Shown piece after piece: positions 4,465 to 5,166 of a stretch of 5,166 nt of DNA (its first letter is position 1; every line of letters begins with the position of its first letter). The notes beneath the pieces were generated by a model. The model ran no database searches. It was not told the DNA's origin and saw nothing but the letters and a program-made list of their open reading frames with translations. Origin of the DNA: CAZGQY01 sp964528035 (lineage in GTDB: Bacteria > Pseudomonadota > Gammaproteobacteria > Methylococcales > UBA1147); the NCBI GenBank assembly GCA_964528035.1, contig CAZGQY010000249.1, forward strand, positions 1 to 5,166, written 5' to 3'. Both the position numbers and the translations under genes were made by a program.

Positions 4465-5061
4465 ATGATATTTTCCAGAACATCACTTATTTTATTTTTG
4501 ATATTGGTCGTCTGGGGTTGCGCTGGTCCAAATCCAAATGTTGGAGAACGCACTACCGATGTTGCATGGACATCTGGAAGGTATCAGGATGCAGTATCAA
4601 CTGCAGAACCACACGCGATTGCTGGAGAGCCATGGGCACAATTACGCATGGGGATATTTTGCGAAAATGGTTGGGGGGTAAATTGCGATATTTCTCAGGC
4701 AGTCACTTGGTATAAAAAAGCAATGCAGCATAAAGATAGCTCAGCTTGGTCTAACGGTCAAATGATTGGTGCTATTGGGAAAAATGGATATTTCAATCAA
4801 AATAGCGATGCGATTATTGCGGAATATAATCTAGCAAGTATCTATTTTCGCGGGACACTTGGAAAAAGTGATTTAGTAAAAGCCTATGTTCACATATCAA
4901 ATGTGATCGCTGACAGTAACGGAGAAACAGTGCATTTTTGTTGCAATTTTGAAGGGGGCCGTGGATTTGACCAAGAGATGTTTAGTGATCTTTGGAATCA
5001 AATCAACGAGAAAATCTCAGATGAACAACTCCTTCAGGCTAAACAGCTGATGAAAGAATAG
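4465..5061 (+). CDS. Predicted lipoprotein with Sel1-like repeats
   Basis: I start this 198-residue protein at the ATG at 4465, because GAGGGG (4452-4457) sits seven bases upstream and the protein then begins with a signal peptide (MIFSRTSLILFLILVVWGCA). The frame is open back to 4369, but those 32 residues lack a ribosome site and start near the repeat. Cys19 in VWGC is the likely lipidation site. The Trp at -2 is unusual, so the lipobox is imperfect. A Sel1-like repeat is clear at about 50-88 (AGEPWAQLRMGIFCENGWGV through AVTWYKKA), and a second degenerate one spans 115-150 (AEYNLASIYFRG). Such alpha-alpha repeats mediate protein contacts. The periplasmic or outer-membrane partner is unknown. 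The C-terminal helix (171-198) is charged. Its function and any link to the FRG gene are unknown. Confidence 0.75.
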   Translation: MIFSRTSLILFLILVVWGCAGPNPNVGERTTDVAWTSGRYQDAVSTAEPHAIAGEPWAQLRMGIFCENGWGVNCDISQAVTWYKKAMQHKDSSAWSNGQMIGAIGKNGYFNQNSDAIIAEYNLASIYFRGTLGKSDLVKAYVHISNVIADSNGETVHFCCNFEGGRGFDQEMFSDLWNQINEKISDEQLLQAKQLMKE

Positions 5062-5166
5062 GAGTTCATGAGGACGGAAGCGATCGTTCATCCTGCCAAA
5101 TTTAGATGACCGCTCCGTGTCGTGAGCTGCCGCCAGATATTCAGAGAAGCGGACACTCGTAGAAAG
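5062..5166 (+). other. Intergenic tail with palindromic repeat fragment
   Basis: No gene is seen in the last 105 bases. ACCGCT (5109-5114) can pair with AGCGGA (5148-5153), and AGAAGCGGACACTCG (5145-5159) resembles the AGAAGGAGACATTCG part of R2. The sequence may therefore be a diverged copy of the same dispersed repeat that ends the lipoprotein module. No convincing terminator follows the stop at 5061. Confidence 0.35.

Overview
The window looks like one end of an integrative element, or genomic island, in a proteobacterium, most likely gamma- or beta-. This rests on the protein families, the tRNA-linked tyrosine recombinase and the style of the intergenic repeats. No housekeeping gene is present to fix the taxon.

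Layout. Bases 1-10 match the 3' end of a tRNA (acceptor strand plus CCA, possibly tRNA-Arg). A rho-independent terminator and an IHF-like site follow. A tyrosine recombinase (63-1091, minus) points its 3' end at the tRNA, and an excisionase-like HTH gene (965-1291, minus) lies upstream, overlapping the integrase by 127 bases in another frame. This is the classic att/int/xis end of a tRNA-integrated element. Bases 1292-2029 contain no convincing gene. About 435 bases of this stretch are packed with ACGT-centred palindromes, probably protein-binding sites that control int/xis or shape the recombination complex.

The cargo follows. An AT-rich FRG-domain gene (2124-2933, plus) is preceded by a possible 29-codon leader ORF that ends 4 bases before its ATG. 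Then comes a complete IS30-family insertion sequence (3013-4244, transposase on minus) with 26-bp perfect inverted repeats and a 2-bp AC target duplication. Last is a small predicted lipoprotein with Sel1-like repeats (4465-5061, plus).

The cargo genes are separated by copies of a short dispersed repeat (core CCAGAAGGAGAC, often preceded by TCCGCTTT). One copy was split by the IS30-type element, and joining the flanks restores it exactly. Two 76-78 base direct repeats (1854-1931 and 4292-4367) bracket the FRG gene plus the IS, so homologous recombination between them would remove both.

How the genes fit together: int and xis would move the element at the tRNA. The FRG and Sel1 genes are accessory cargo of unknown function, and the repeats and IS show that the cargo region is being remodelled. 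I see no CRISPR array, rRNA gene or recognisable complete defence system.
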